From contig JAQSYI010000020.1 in NCBI GenBank assembly GCA_029256185.1, forward strand, positions 1-64,000: a stretch of 64,000 bases of DNA. Reading direction: 5' to 3'. This document shows positions 17,005-25,481 of this stretch, piece by piece. The position numbers and the translations under genes were made by a program. How positions within the stretch are numbered: the stretch's first letter is position 1; each line of letters begins with the position of its first letter. The notes under the pieces were generated by a model. It was not told the DNA's origin, ran no database searches, and saw only the letters and a program-made list of their open reading frames with translations. The stretch comes from Paenibacillaceae bacterium (lineage in GTDB: Bacteria; Bacillota; Bacilli; Paenibacillales; NBRC-103111).

Positions 17005-19356
17005 CTATGCCTGCAGCAAACCGGCTTGCCTGTCCAGACGCCAGTTGGCAGTGACGCCATCGGTTTCTATGGCGATCTCCAGAGTTTGGCTGCCATGCTG
17101 CAGGCAGCGCAGCAGCACAGGCGCAGCGTCCGCGCGGTACACTGTGACAAAGTCGGCCGCCGATCCGTGCTGGCGGTGCATGATGCCGCCGATGCGCCGG
17201 CTTGGATCATCGGCTATGCCCGGCGTGCGGACTTCGAATAGCTGTGAGCCGGGCAACAGCAGGGTACTTGCGGTAACAATATATTCGGGGTAGTCGTCGC
17301 CTCCATAATGGCAGTCCCAAAATGCAGCTTCAGCTTCCTTCCCGTCTGCCCTCAACAGAGACAATGGCTCTACCCGGTCATATCCTGCCTCCGAGCCAAG
17401 AACCAGCCCGGCTTCCAGCACCATACGGCGCGGATCGGAGGGCAACACCAGACGACCCGTGGGATGAAGCCATAAGTCCACATCCTGCTCCCGCTCCAAG
17501 CGGACACTCACCCAATCCAGAAACCAACCATCGGTTAATAACAGATGCCGGTCCAGCACCGCTCCTTCATAAGCGCCCTCGGAACGAAGCCAGACATACG
17601 CTTGCTCCTGCGCAAACACCGTCTTCTGACAGCTTCCCGCATGGGCTGCCTGAGAGCGTCCACCTACGGTAACCGTATTGTGGCTGGCCGTTTCCGCATA
17701 CCATTCCTTGCGCAGCACTGACCCATAAGGAACTACGCCCAATTCGGGAGCGACCGGTCCCAACCTGTGCTGAAGGGAAATATGCAGCTTGTCATAATGC
17801 CCATGGGAGCCGCCGTGCTCACCGAAGTCGGCCATAACCGACAACGGATTACCCGTACAGCGCAGCACCGCGAAGCCGGAATCGGGCAAAAACAAGGAGG
17901 AACGATGGTTCGGAACAGCCGGAACGCCGGAGTTGACGGCAATAACCGGATTGGTATCCACTTTGAAGTTATCTGCAACTGCCGGATTAGTATCAGCTGT
18001 GAAGCATGCTGCAACAGGCGAGGCAAGCTCAGCCTGGAGACTTGCCGGGTCGGCCGTACTAGAGCTTGCGGCCCGCGCGGCTCCCGGCTCCTCCTCCGTA
18101 CCGGTTCCATACAGCACCGCCTCCAGCCCCCGCCGTTGCGCCGCGCCGTACAGATAACGGTACTGCTCCGCGAGCACTGGCCCGAACGCTTTACCACCGT
18201 ACACGGCGCTGCCGATCTCGAACACTTCAACGATTTCCCGTGCAAAAGGAATGCGGGCATAAGGCCCGTCATGGAGCGCAGGCAGCTCTCCCTTATCATT
18301 GCTGAGCTCCGCCAGCACCATGAGCATGCCATGGAGTGACTGCCCCTGGGCTCCCCGGGCCCCGTACAGATCCACACCGCAGCGTCCGGCCATCTCAGCC
18401 GCAATCAGATACGCCCGCAGCACGAACACATGATAGTACGTACTGCCCTCAAACTCCAACTGGTCGGGCTTAACGCCAATGGAAAGGTGATGATAGAATC
18501 CGCCTTCCCCCTCCAACAAGGCGGCCAGCTTCCCCAGCGCACGCGGTTCTTCCCGCCTTGCCTGCTCTTCCCGCTCTTCCTGCTCTTCCCGCTCTTCCCA
18601 CTCTACCTGCTCTTCCCGCTCTTTCCCCGCTTCTGCCCTTCTCAGCCCGACCGGCTCTCCGGACGCCTCTCTCTCCAATGCTCCTTGCGCAGCATAAACG
18701 CAGGCCAGGCTGGCATTCAGCCAAGCGGTGTAATTGTTCTCCGCATTCTTCTTCTCATGGATAAGAATCCCGCGGTACTGCTCCATGCTTGATTCCAGCA
18801 TGTCATAGAATCCCCGCAGCTTCCCCTCTTCTTCCGCCGTAAACCCTGCCCCGCAATCCAGCAGCAGCAGATAGGCCCGCAACAGGGTGGTGGACCAGAT
18901 CGCCTCCGTCAGCGCCTGATGGAAGGCGCGCCCCTTCAGCATCCATGGCTCCGCTTCAGGATGGACGGGGTATAGCGGGAATTGTTCCGCATAGCGGACC
19001 AGAATCTTCCGGGATAGCTCCAGATAGAAGGATTCCCCGCAAGCGGCATAGACCGCCGCAGCCTGCAGCGCATAGCGGGCCAGCGCCTGATGCCGGAATA
19101 CCAGCCACGCCCCCCGGTAAGGCTGCCCCGTCAAGGTGCAGCCGTGAGGACAGCGGAATGTATGGGCATCAGGCTCCATCGGATCGAAGAGCAGCTCGGT
19201 ATGATGCTCGGGGCACACATATTGATGCCACCATCCTCCCGGTTCAGCGGGAATCCCCACCTCCTCCTGCCGGAATGGATCCAATTCCGCCTTCAGCCCG
19301 GCAACAGCCGAAGCTGTCCAGGAAAAAGCGCCCACTTTCTCCCGTATGGTCATCAT
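17005..19356 (-). CDS. heparinase II/III-family protein (oligo-uronide lyase-like)
   Basis: 783 aa, no signal peptide, so probably cytoplasmic. A helical N-terminal domain is followed by the heparinase II/III C-terminal domain with GEHGGSHGHYDKLHISL (about residue 510) and YAETASHNTVTVGGRSQ (about 550), the two His-rich signatures of this fold and of PL15/PL17-type oligo-lyases. Two low-complexity insertions stand out: a Glu/Arg run of about 35 residues near 240-275 (REEQVEWEEREEQEEREEQ) and a segment near 440-480 with repeated DTNPAV/DTNPVI. The start overlaps the SDR stop codon by four bases (ATGA), so the two are translationally coupled. It probably trims oligosaccharides to monouronates for the SDR (inference). 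Confidence 0.85.
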   Translation of the reverse strand: MMTIREKVGAFSWTASAVAGLKAELDPFRQEEVGIPAEPGGWWHQYVCPEHHTELLFDPMEPDAHTFRCPHGCTLTGQPYRGAWLVFRHQALARYALQAAAVYAACGESFYLELSRKILVRYAEQFPLYPVHPEAEPWMLKGRAFHQALTEAIWSTTLLRAYLLLLDCGAGFTAEEEGKLRGFYDMLESSMEQYRGILIHEKKNAENNYTAWLNASLACVYAAQGALEREASGEPVGLRRAEAGKEREEQVEWEEREEQEEREEQARREEPRALGKLAALLEGEGGFYHHLSIGVKPDQLEFEGSTYYHVFVLRAYLIAAEMAGRCGVDLYGARGAQGQSLHGMLMVLAELSNDKGELPALHDGPYARIPFAREIVEVFEIGSAVYGGKAFGPVLAEQYRYLYGAAQRRGLEAVLYGTGTEEEPGAARAASSSTADPASLQAELASPVAACFTADTNPAVADNFKVDTNPVIAVNSGVPAVPNHRSSLFLPDSGFAVLRCTGNPLSVMADFGEHGGSHGHYDKLHISLQHRLGPVAPELGVVPYGSVLRKEWYAETASHNTVTVGGRSQAAHAGSCQKTVFAQEQAYVWLRSEGAYEGAVLDRHLLLTDGWFLDWVSVRLEREQDVDLWLHPTGRLVLPSDPRRMVLEAGLVLGSEAGYDRVEPLSLLRADGKEAEAAFWDCHYGGDDYPEYIVTASTLLLPGSQLFEVRTPGIADDPSRRIGGIMHRQHGSAADFVTVYRADAAPVLLRCLQHGSQTLEIAIETDGVTANWRLDRQAGLLQA

Positions 19357-20114
19357 CGCATGAACAAGCCTCCGTTGATTTCCACGGTTTCCCCTGTCAG
19401 GTAGTCAGACAGCTCAGAAACAAGGAACAGCGTTACATTGCCGATATCCTGCGGCACACCCTCCCGGCCCAACGGAATCCGGCCGATGGTCGCCTGCCGC
19501 GCCGCATCAGGGGTGAAGGTGGCATGGAACGCTGTCTGCCCGATGAAGCCGGGAGAAATGGCATTCACGTTAATGCCATATGGCGCCAATTCCTTCGCCA
19601 GTCCCTTGGTATAGGAATAAACCGCCGCTTTGCTCGCCGCATAGACGGAAGCACCCGGTCCTCCGCCGTCATGGGCGGCCAGAGAGGATACATTGACAAT
19701 CTTGCCGCCCCGTTTGGCGATCATTCCGGCTGCCACTGCCTTGCAGGCGAATACACAGGACTTGAAGTTCACATCCATCACCTTGTTGTAATGCTCTTCA
19801 TCCATCTCAATATTGGGAACCCGTTTGACCATTCCCCCGGCATTGTTGACCAGAATATCCACCGTGCCGCCAAAATGTTCCTCGATCTCCCGCACCATCC
19901 GCTCCAACTGGACCGGGCTGGTGGCGTCCGCCTGGAAAGCATGGGCCACACCGCCTGCAGCACGAACCGATTCCACAGCCTCCTCCGAAGAGCCGTACAA
20001 ATAATTGATCGCCACTTTGGCTCCGCATGCTGCCAAGGTTTGTGCGATCTGCAGGCCTAAGCCCGCGTTAGAGCCAGTTACCAACGCAATTTTACCAGTC
20101 AAGTCAATTTTCAC
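19353..20114 (-). CDS. SDR-family oxidoreductase (KduD/FabG-like)
   Basis: 253 aa classical short-chain dehydrogenase: TGSNAGLG cofactor loop (about residues 14-21), NNAGG, a catalytic Ser in VSSLAAHDGG and YAASK at about 157-161, ending TGETVEINGGLFMR. The start is GTG with AGGAGG eight bases upstream. Because it is coupled to a heparinase-type gene, reduction of a uronate-derived keto sugar, as KduD does, is a reasonable guess; sequence alone cannot separate this from other SDR activities. Directly upstream lies a 150-bp repeat leader whose last hairpin arm touches the ribosome binding site, an arrangement shared with two other genes in the window. Confidence 0.87.
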   Translation of the reverse strand: MKIDLTGKIALVTGSNAGLGLQIAQTLAACGAKVAINYLYGSSEEAVESVRAAGGVAHAFQADATSPVQLERMVREIEEHFGGTVDILVNNAGGMVKRVPNIEMDEEHYNKVMDVNFKSCVFACKAVAAGMIAKRGGKIVNVSSLAAHDGGGPGASVYAASKAAVYSYTKGLAKELAPYGINVNAISPGFIGQTAFHATFTPDAARQATIGRIPLGREGVPQDIGNVTLFLVSELSDYLTGETVEINGGLFMR

Positions 20115-20124
20115 AGAGAATTCC

Positions 20125-20275
20125 TCCTAAAAGTTTTGAGTTGATTGCCCATAACGGCATATCCGAAAAACTCGCTTCGGAAGCATGTGCTAAGTTTTTG
20201 AGTTGATTAACCAAGCGAAGCGGTTACAGCGAAAAAACTGGCTTCGGAAGCATATGCTAAGTTTTTGAGTTCATC
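20125..20275 (-). repeat. leader repeat array upstream of the SDR gene
   Basis: Two full units and a partial one, each containing GGAAGCAT-GCTAAGTTTTTGA-like text on the plus strand. In the direction of the SDR gene the last unit reads AGTTTTTCGGATATGCCG, continues to AACTCAAAACTTTTAGGAGG and so ends in the ribosome binding site. The same last unit, with few changes, stands before the beta-helix gene at 56968. AGTTTT and AAAACT can pair, with the 3' arm abutting the Shine-Dalgarno sequence. Confidence 0.8.
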
Positions 20276-20278
20276 AGC

Positions 20279-22129
20279 CTATTCCTTGATCCGTTTGCTG
20301 TTCTTCCGTTCCGCGGGCATGGACAGAATCATCCGGGTTCCCTGGCCCAACTCGCTTTCCACGCTTAAGCCGTATTGTTCTCCGAACACCATCTGGATTC
20401 TCCGGTGCACATTCATCAGCCCGATGCCTCCTGTATGATACAGCGAATCCCCCTCCGGCTCAGCCAACTGGTTCAGATTCAGCCGCTCCCGCAGCCCCGC
20501 CAGCTGCTCTGTCCCCATACCCGCGCCATTATCCTCTACAATCACCAGGAACCGGTCTCCTTCGATCCGGGCGTCGATCTTGATTCTGTGCCTGTCCTCA
20601 ATCCCATCGGGGAAAGCATGCTGGAAAATATTCTCGATCAAGGGCTGAAGGGTCAACCGGACCGTCTTCTCCAACAACAGCATAGGAGGCACAACCACAT
20701 CAATCTCGAATTCCCGGTCGATTCGATGCTTGAGAATCGTCATATAACTAAGCACATGGCGCAGCTCATTGGCAATCGTGATCTCCTCCAGACTGGTCTG
20801 GATGGAATAACGGAGCATGAACGCCATCGCCTCCACCATCTCGGTAATTTCCCCCGAATCCTGGACCACTGCATAGCACTTGATCGTTTCCAGCGTGTTA
20901 TAGAGAAAATGGGGGTTGATCTGCAGCTGCAGCGCTTGGAATTCCGCCTGATGCCGCTCAAGCCGGGTCTCCTGCAGCTCCAGAGCCGCCTTCTGGGTGG
21001 TTAGCTCCGCTTCATAGACCCGCTCAATCATCTCTGAAAGCCGGGTCACCATCACATTGTAGCTGCGGATCAGTCCGCCCAGTTCATCCTGGCGGTCATC
21101 GGTTTCAAGGCGCCGCCAATTTCCCTTTTCCGTCTCGCGCATGCCTTCCTTCAGGATAATGATCGGCTTGGTGATGAAGCTGCCGAACCGCATGGCCAAG
21201 AGCAGCGTACCCGCCAGGGTAAGGATTCCTACAGCCAGAGTGGTCGTGCGGATAGTCGCAATGGGATTGCGCAGCTCGCTCACGGGCATGGACACCACCA
21301 GATGCCAGCCGGAATACTCCGAGCGCCGCGAGACGAACATGTACTCCTCTCCGTTGACCTCCCTGATCAGCGAGCTGTCGGGATGCTCGAACACTTCTCC
21401 GGTCAGATGGCCGGGCAGTTCCAGCTCCGGGCTGTGGACATTCCCGGCGGGTCGGTACAGCAGTTGGCCGAATTCATCCATGATGAAGAAAAAACCGCCC
21501 TGCCCCAGATCCAGTGGCTCCCAGATCCGCGCCAGCTCCTCAGCCTTGAACTCAATAGCCAGAATTCCATTGGGGCGATAGGCCGACATTCCCCGGATCT
21601 TGCGGGCCATGGTAATCACATTCCGGTCCCGGTCGCCCTTGTAATTGGTGTTCAACAGGGCGATTCTGCCGCTGTCCGGTGTCTGCTCCCCAAGCGTCCT
21701 ATACCGCTCCGCGGGATTGAACAGCAGCGAGTAGGCCTGATTCTGGTTGTCGTCGCTGATTGCCTTGCCATGTTCCCCGATGACGTACATCAGATTGATC
21801 TGCGGATACAGAATGAACAGGGAGCGGAACAGATACTTCTGAATCTCATCGGTATATTGGTAATAGGAGTAGCTGTCCTCCGGGTCCATATCCAAAAACC
21901 GCTTGACCAGAATGTAGGAGAGGATGGAATCACTGGCTTTCTCATAATTTTGCAGGTAAAGATCCATCTGGTAGGAAGCGCTCCCGATCACCTGGGCAAT
22001 GGACTTCTCCGAGGACTCGTCAAGGGCTGATGATGCCTGAAAATACGAGATAAAGCCTACCATGGACAACGACAGCACGATCACCGTAAGAAAGGACGCG
22101 AACAGCTTCCCCGACAGGCTCTTCATCAT
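20279..22129 (-). CDS. sensor histidine kinase, YesM type
   Basis: 616 aa. Membrane segments at about residues 8-30 (FASFLTVIVLSLSMVGFISYF) and 295-315 enclose an extracellular Cache sensor domain; a HAMP linker follows. The His_kinase domain has LQINPHFLYNTLETIK at about 405, the phospho-acceptor His, and the HATPase domain has VEDNGAGMG near the end. It would autophosphorylate on sensing a carbohydrate cue and pass the phosphate to the YesN-type regulator. Its ATG overlaps the regulator's TAA by one base (TAATG). Confidence 0.92.
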   Translation of the reverse strand: MMKSLSGKLFASFLTVIVLSLSMVGFISYFQASSALDESSEKSIAQVIGSASYQMDLYLQNYEKASDSILSYILVKRFLDMDPEDSYSYYQYTDEIQKYLFRSLFILYPQINLMYVIGEHGKAISDDNQNQAYSLLFNPAERYRTLGEQTPDSGRIALLNTNYKGDRDRNVITMARKIRGMSAYRPNGILAIEFKAEELARIWEPLDLGQGGFFFIMDEFGQLLYRPAGNVHSPELELPGHLTGEVFEHPDSSLIREVNGEEYMFVSRRSEYSGWHLVVSMPVSELRNPIATIRTTTLAVGILTLAGTLLLAMRFGSFITKPIIILKEGMRETEKGNWRRLETDDRQDELGGLIRSYNVMVTRLSEMIERVYEAELTTQKAALELQETRLERHQAEFQALQLQINPHFLYNTLETIKCYAVVQDSGEITEMVEAMAFMLRYSIQTSLEEITIANELRHVLSYMTILKHRIDREFEIDVVVPPMLLLEKTVRLTLQPLIENIFQHAFPDGIEDRHRIKIDARIEGDRFLVIVEDNGAGMGTEQLAGLRERLNLNQLAEPEGDSLYHTGGIGLMNVHRRIQMVFGEQYGLSVESELGQGTRMILSMPAERKNSKRIKE

Positions 22130-23175
22130 TATTCAATCCCCAGCCGGCTGCGGTATTCGGAAGGAGAGATGCCGGTGAATTTCTTGAACGTCTTGGTAAA
22201 ATGGGGATGATCCGCATATCCCACCTCATAAGAAATATCCGTAATCCTGTAATTGGCCAAACCAAGCAGCCGCTTGGCCTTCTCCATCCGGCGGCTGATG
22301 CGGTAATGCACGAAGGTCTCCCCCGTTACCTGCTTGAACAGCTGGCTGAAGTACGAGGCGTTCAAGCCCAGCATCTCCGCCACCTCTTCCAAGGAAACCT
22401 CCTGGGCCAGATGCTCTTCGATATAAGCCTTGGCCGCCTCCACCGGGTCCCGCGCTTTGCCCTTGCGTTTAAACCGCAGCTCCTCCAGCAGCTTCTCCGA
22501 CGCTTCCGTGAACCGGCCGAACATGTCTCCGGCTGTAACCGTTTGCGATAAATCCAGCGTATTCGCCCCGGGCATCACTGAATTGGCCTGCAGCTTCTTC
22601 ACCAGCAGGGCATACCCTTCCTCCAGCAGCTCCTTCTGCTGATGGCGGCTCATTCTGCGGCTTAAGAAGTCATCCGACCACTCCTTAAGCACCTGCCCGA
22701 GCTTTTCCCGGTCCAGGGTCCAGACCGCTTCTTCCATCGCCACAACCCATTCGTCCAGCTTGGCAACGGATACGAAACTTTCCTGCCTGCCGCTGTTGGC
22801 TTCCAGTTTGTCGAGCACGCTCTGAAGCTCCGCCTTGCTCACAGGCTTCAATATATATTCCTTCACCCCGTAGGATACGCATTGACGGGCATATTCGAAA
22901 TCCCCGTAGCCCGATACCACCACAATCTGAATATCCGTCTCCATCCCGGCCAGACGCCGGCATAGTTCCAGACCGTCCATCTTAGGCATGCGGATGTCCG
23001 TAAACAGAAAGTCAGGCGCTTCCTCCATCATGAGCCGGATCGCCTCTTCGCCATCTGCGGCAAGTCTGATCTGATGTGATTGTCCGCCGCATTGGCGGAT
23101 CATGATTTCCAGTCCCTTCCGGATCATCGGCTCGTCATCGACGATTAGCACACGTCTCATTTTTTCGGATACCAT
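22129..23175 (-). CDS. response regulator with AraC output, YesN type
   Basis: 348 aa. Receiver domain with RVLIVDDEP and FLFTDIRMPKMDG (phospho-acceptor Asp about residue 60), a linker, and a C-terminal AraC helix-turn-helix from about 245 (VSLEEVAEMLGLNASYFSQLFK... YADHPHFTKTFKKFTG). It partners the kinase encoded next to it and most likely activates the surrounding LplB/LplC, SBP and lyase genes. An alternative ATG at 23160 would remove five residues; binding-site spacing does not decide between them. Confidence 0.9.
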   Translation of the reverse strand: MVSEKMRRVLIVDDEPMIRKGLEIMIRQCGGQSHQIRLAADGEEAIRLMMEEAPDFLFTDIRMPKMDGLELCRRLAGMETDIQIVVVSGYGDFEYARQCVSYGVKEYILKPVSKAELQSVLDKLEANSGRQESFVSVAKLDEWVVAMEEAVWTLDREKLGQVLKEWSDDFLSRRMSRHQQKELLEEGYALLVKKLQANSVMPGANTLDLSQTVTAGDMFGRFTEASEKLLEELRFKRKGKARDPVEAAKAYIEEHLAQEVSLEEVAEMLGLNASYFSQLFKQVTGETFVHYRISRRMEKAKRLLGLANYRITDISYEVGYADHPHFTKTFKKFTGISPSEYRSRLGIE

Positions 23176-23232
23176 CCTTCCTGTCCTGCTTTAGCTTCCC
23201 TCAATGGTCTATATTGTACCACATACGAAGCG

Positions 23233-24114
23233 TCAGGATTTCACCGATCCCACCATCATGCCCTGAACAAAGTGCCGCTGCAAAAAAGGATAAATCAGAA
23301 TAATCGGCACAGTCGCAATAATGATCACCGCCATCTTGATGCCCTCGGGAGAGGTATGGGCCAAGGAGCTGAATACGGAGGAAGCGGGATCGATGCTGAT
23401 GTCGTCGGTCTCGAACAGCTTCTTCAGCTTCACCTGGAGCGGCCACAGATTAGGCTTGTTGATGTAGTACAAGGCGCTCATATACGTATTCCAATGTCCT
23501 ACGGCATAGAAGATGCCCAGGGATGCCATCACCGGCTTGGACAAAGGCAGCACGATGCTGGCGATGATCCGCAGCTCGCCGCAGCCGTCGATCCGGGAGG
23601 AATCAATCAGCTCCGGGGGGATCTGCATGAAGAAGCTTCTCATCACGAAGAAATTGAAGGCGCTGATCGCCCCGGGAATCATCAGCGCCCAGAGGGTGTT
23701 CATCAAGCCCAAGTTCTTCATGAGAATGAAGTTGGGAATCAGCGGCGCGCTGAACACCATGGTGAACAGCACCATCAGCACCACATACTTGCGCCCCACG
23801 AACTCGGGACGGGAAACGGGATAAGCCAGTGACGAGGTGGCAATAAGATTGATCAGCGTGCCGAATACGGTAATGAACACGGAGACGCGGAAGGCCCGCC
23901 AGATAGAGTGGTCGCTGAACACATACTTGTAATTGATCATGGTGAAATCTTCCGGGATTAAACCCACCTTGCCGTTGATAATCGCGTCCGAACTGCTGAA
24001 GGACTGGGCGATTACATTCAGGAAGGGCAGAAACATCGCCAGGGCCAGCGCAGTCAGGAACAAAATATTGAACACATTGAAAATATTTTGCCCCCGGGTA
24101 TAACGTGTTTTCAT
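23233..24114 (-). CDS. ABC sugar permease, LplC/YtcP type (system 2)
   Basis: 293 aa with six membrane segments (first about residues 14-34, FNILFLTALALAMFLPFLNVIA). EAA loop ELIDSSRIDGCGELRIIASIVLPLSKP, ending FVQGMMVGSVKS as expected for LplC/YtcP. AGAGGTG precedes the ATG. It lies 40 bp behind its LplB partner and 57 bp ahead of the YesN gene, so transporter and sensor are likely one transcript. Imports the oligosaccharide bound by SBP 2 (inference from the lack of any other partner). Confidence 0.9.
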   Translation of the reverse strand: MKTRYTRGQNIFNVFNILFLTALALAMFLPFLNVIAQSFSSSDAIINGKVGLIPEDFTMINYKYVFSDHSIWRAFRVSVFITVFGTLINLIATSSLAYPVSRPEFVGRKYVVLMVLFTMVFSAPLIPNFILMKNLGLMNTLWALMIPGAISAFNFFVMRSFFMQIPPELIDSSRIDGCGELRIIASIVLPLSKPVMASLGIFYAVGHWNTYMSALYYINKPNLWPLQVKLKKLFETDDISIDPASSVFSSLAHTSPEGIKMAVIIIATVPIILIYPFLQRHFVQGMMVGSVKS

Positions 24115-24154
24115 GATTTCACCTCTTGAGAGTTATTTCGGAAGCCTCTACCGC

Positions 24155-25111
24155 TCAATACAGCGATTCCCCTGTGGTCTTCTTGCTCAGGATGTTGCCG
24201 ATGAGCACGAGGATGAGCCCTACCACCGATTTGAACAGCCCCACCGCCGTTGTATAACTGTACTGCTGCGCCAACAGCCCCGCCTTATAAATATAAGTAT
24301 CGAGAATCTCGCCGTTGCCTGTATTCAGCGCGTTCAGGAACACCCATACCCGCTCAAAGCCAAGGTCGAGGAATTTGCCGATATGCAGCAGGAACAGGAT
24401 CATGATTGTGGGAATCAGGCTGGGCAGCGTGATAGCCATAGTCTGCTTCCACCTTCCGGCCCCGTCCACCTCTGCCGCTTCATACAGGTCGGGGTTAATG
24501 CCCGCCAACGCAGCCAGGTAGATAATGGTGCCGTAGCCGGAATCCCGCCAGATGCCGGAACCGATGAGAATGGTGCGGATATAGGAGTTTTCCCCCAGGA
24601 AGTAGATGGGCTCGAACCCCAGCGCAGTGATGGCCTGGTTCACAATCCCCGTACCCGGCGACAGAATGCCCAGCGCGATCCCGCTGATGATGACCCAGGA
24701 CAGGAAGTGGGGCATATAGACCACCGTCTGCAGGAAGCGTTTGTACACCACGATCCGGATTTCATTCAGCAGGAGAGCCAGAATGATCGGCGCCGGAAAA
24801 GCAAACACCAGATCGTACAGCCCGAGCAGGATGGTATTGCCGAGAATCCGGCCAAAATCAGGGTACTGAAACATGGTCTTGAAGTGCTCCAAGCCCACCC
24901 AATCGCTCCCGGTAAAGCCCTTGAAGATATTGTAGTTCTGGAATGCGATTACCGAACCCGCGAGCGGAACATATTTGAAGATGATAAAATAGATAATCCC
25001 CGGCAGAGCAATCAGATACAGCGTCCTGAACTTCCACATATAAGACAGCAGGGATTTGTTGGTGTAGGACTTGTAGCTGATCTTGTCCGCGGCGGTAACC
25101 TTAGCTGCCAT
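24155..25111 (-). CDS. ABC sugar permease, LplB/YteP type (system 2)
   Basis: 318 aa. The membrane part opens FRTLYLIALPGIIYFIIFKY and carries the family phrase VIAFQNYNIFKGFTGSDWVG; EAA loop DLYEAAEVDGAGRWKQTMAITLPSL. A longer in-frame ORF runs back to 25321, but GGGAGGGAAGGATC just before ATG 25111 marks the true start, and the upstream part of the frame belongs to the overlapping tautomerase gene. Overlap with that gene is 11 bp. Confidence 0.9.
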   Translation of the reverse strand: MAAKVTAADKISYKSYTNKSLLSYMWKFRTLYLIALPGIIYFIIFKYVPLAGSVIAFQNYNIFKGFTGSDWVGLEHFKTMFQYPDFGRILGNTILLGLYDLVFAFPAPIILALLLNEIRIVVYKRFLQTVVYMPHFLSWVIISGIALGILSPGTGIVNQAITALGFEPIYFLGENSYIRTILIGSGIWRDSGYGTIIYLAALAGINPDLYEAAEVDGAGRWKQTMAITLPSLIPTIMILFLLHIGKFLDLGFERVWVFLNALNTGNGEILDTYIYKAGLLAQQYSYTTAVGLFKSVVGLILVLIGNILSKKTTGESLY

Positions 25112-25307
25112 GATCCTTCCCTCCCGTTCCCAAGCCGCGCAGGTTGGCCGGAGCATTCTCATCAAGCGGAATCTCATTAAACTCAATGGTAATGTACTGC
25201 TCCTCCCGGTCGATAATGCGTGACAGCTCCCGGGTGAATACCGCGGTGATCTCCTGCTTCTGCTGTTGTGTACGGCCCTCATACATTTTGATTGTGATAT
25301 GCGGCAT
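25101..25307 (-). CDS. 4-oxalocrotonate tautomerase family protein
   Basis: 68 aa. After removal of Met the chain begins PHITIKMYEGR, placing Pro1 (the catalytic base) and Arg11 as in 4-OT-type tautomerases, followed by YITIEFNEIP. GGAGGGAA precedes the ATG at 25307. Such enzymes interconvert keto and enol forms of small acids and assemble as hexamers or related oligomers. The stop lies inside the first codons of the LplB gene, so translation of the two is coupled. In this locus it may act on an enol-type unsaturated uronate product; that role is inferred, not known. The 174 bp upstream to the EamA gene hold the EamA terminator and a weak promoter candidate. Confidence 0.85.
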   Translation of the reverse strand: MPHITIKMYEGRTQQQKQEITAVFTRELSRIIDREEQYITIEFNEIPLDENAPANLRGLGTGGKDHGS

Positions 25308-25428
25308 TGCATTCCCTCCATTTCTTCAGTGGTGACTGATTCTGTCTTTATCCTACCTTGAATCTGCCCGGTTCAAAATGGAGTCCCTGTGAGTCAACTT
25401 GTGTTTTTTTTAGGCCATCTATGCAAAC

Positions 25429-25456
25429 AAAAAAGCCCTGCCACGTAGGCAGAGCT
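25429..25456 (-). terminator. terminator after the EamA transporter gene
   Basis: On the minus strand AGCTCTGCC pairs with GGCAGGGCT (one mismatch) around TACGT, followed by TTTTT. It lies 25 bp past the stop codon. Confidence 0.8.
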
Positions 25457-25481
25457 AATCTTCCAATCCGGCAGCGCTGAG

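Noticed and set aside
24155-25321. 388-aa version of the LplB permease
   Set aside because: The extra 70 residues are out-of-frame reading of the tautomerase gene; the strong binding site before 25111 gives the normal family length.
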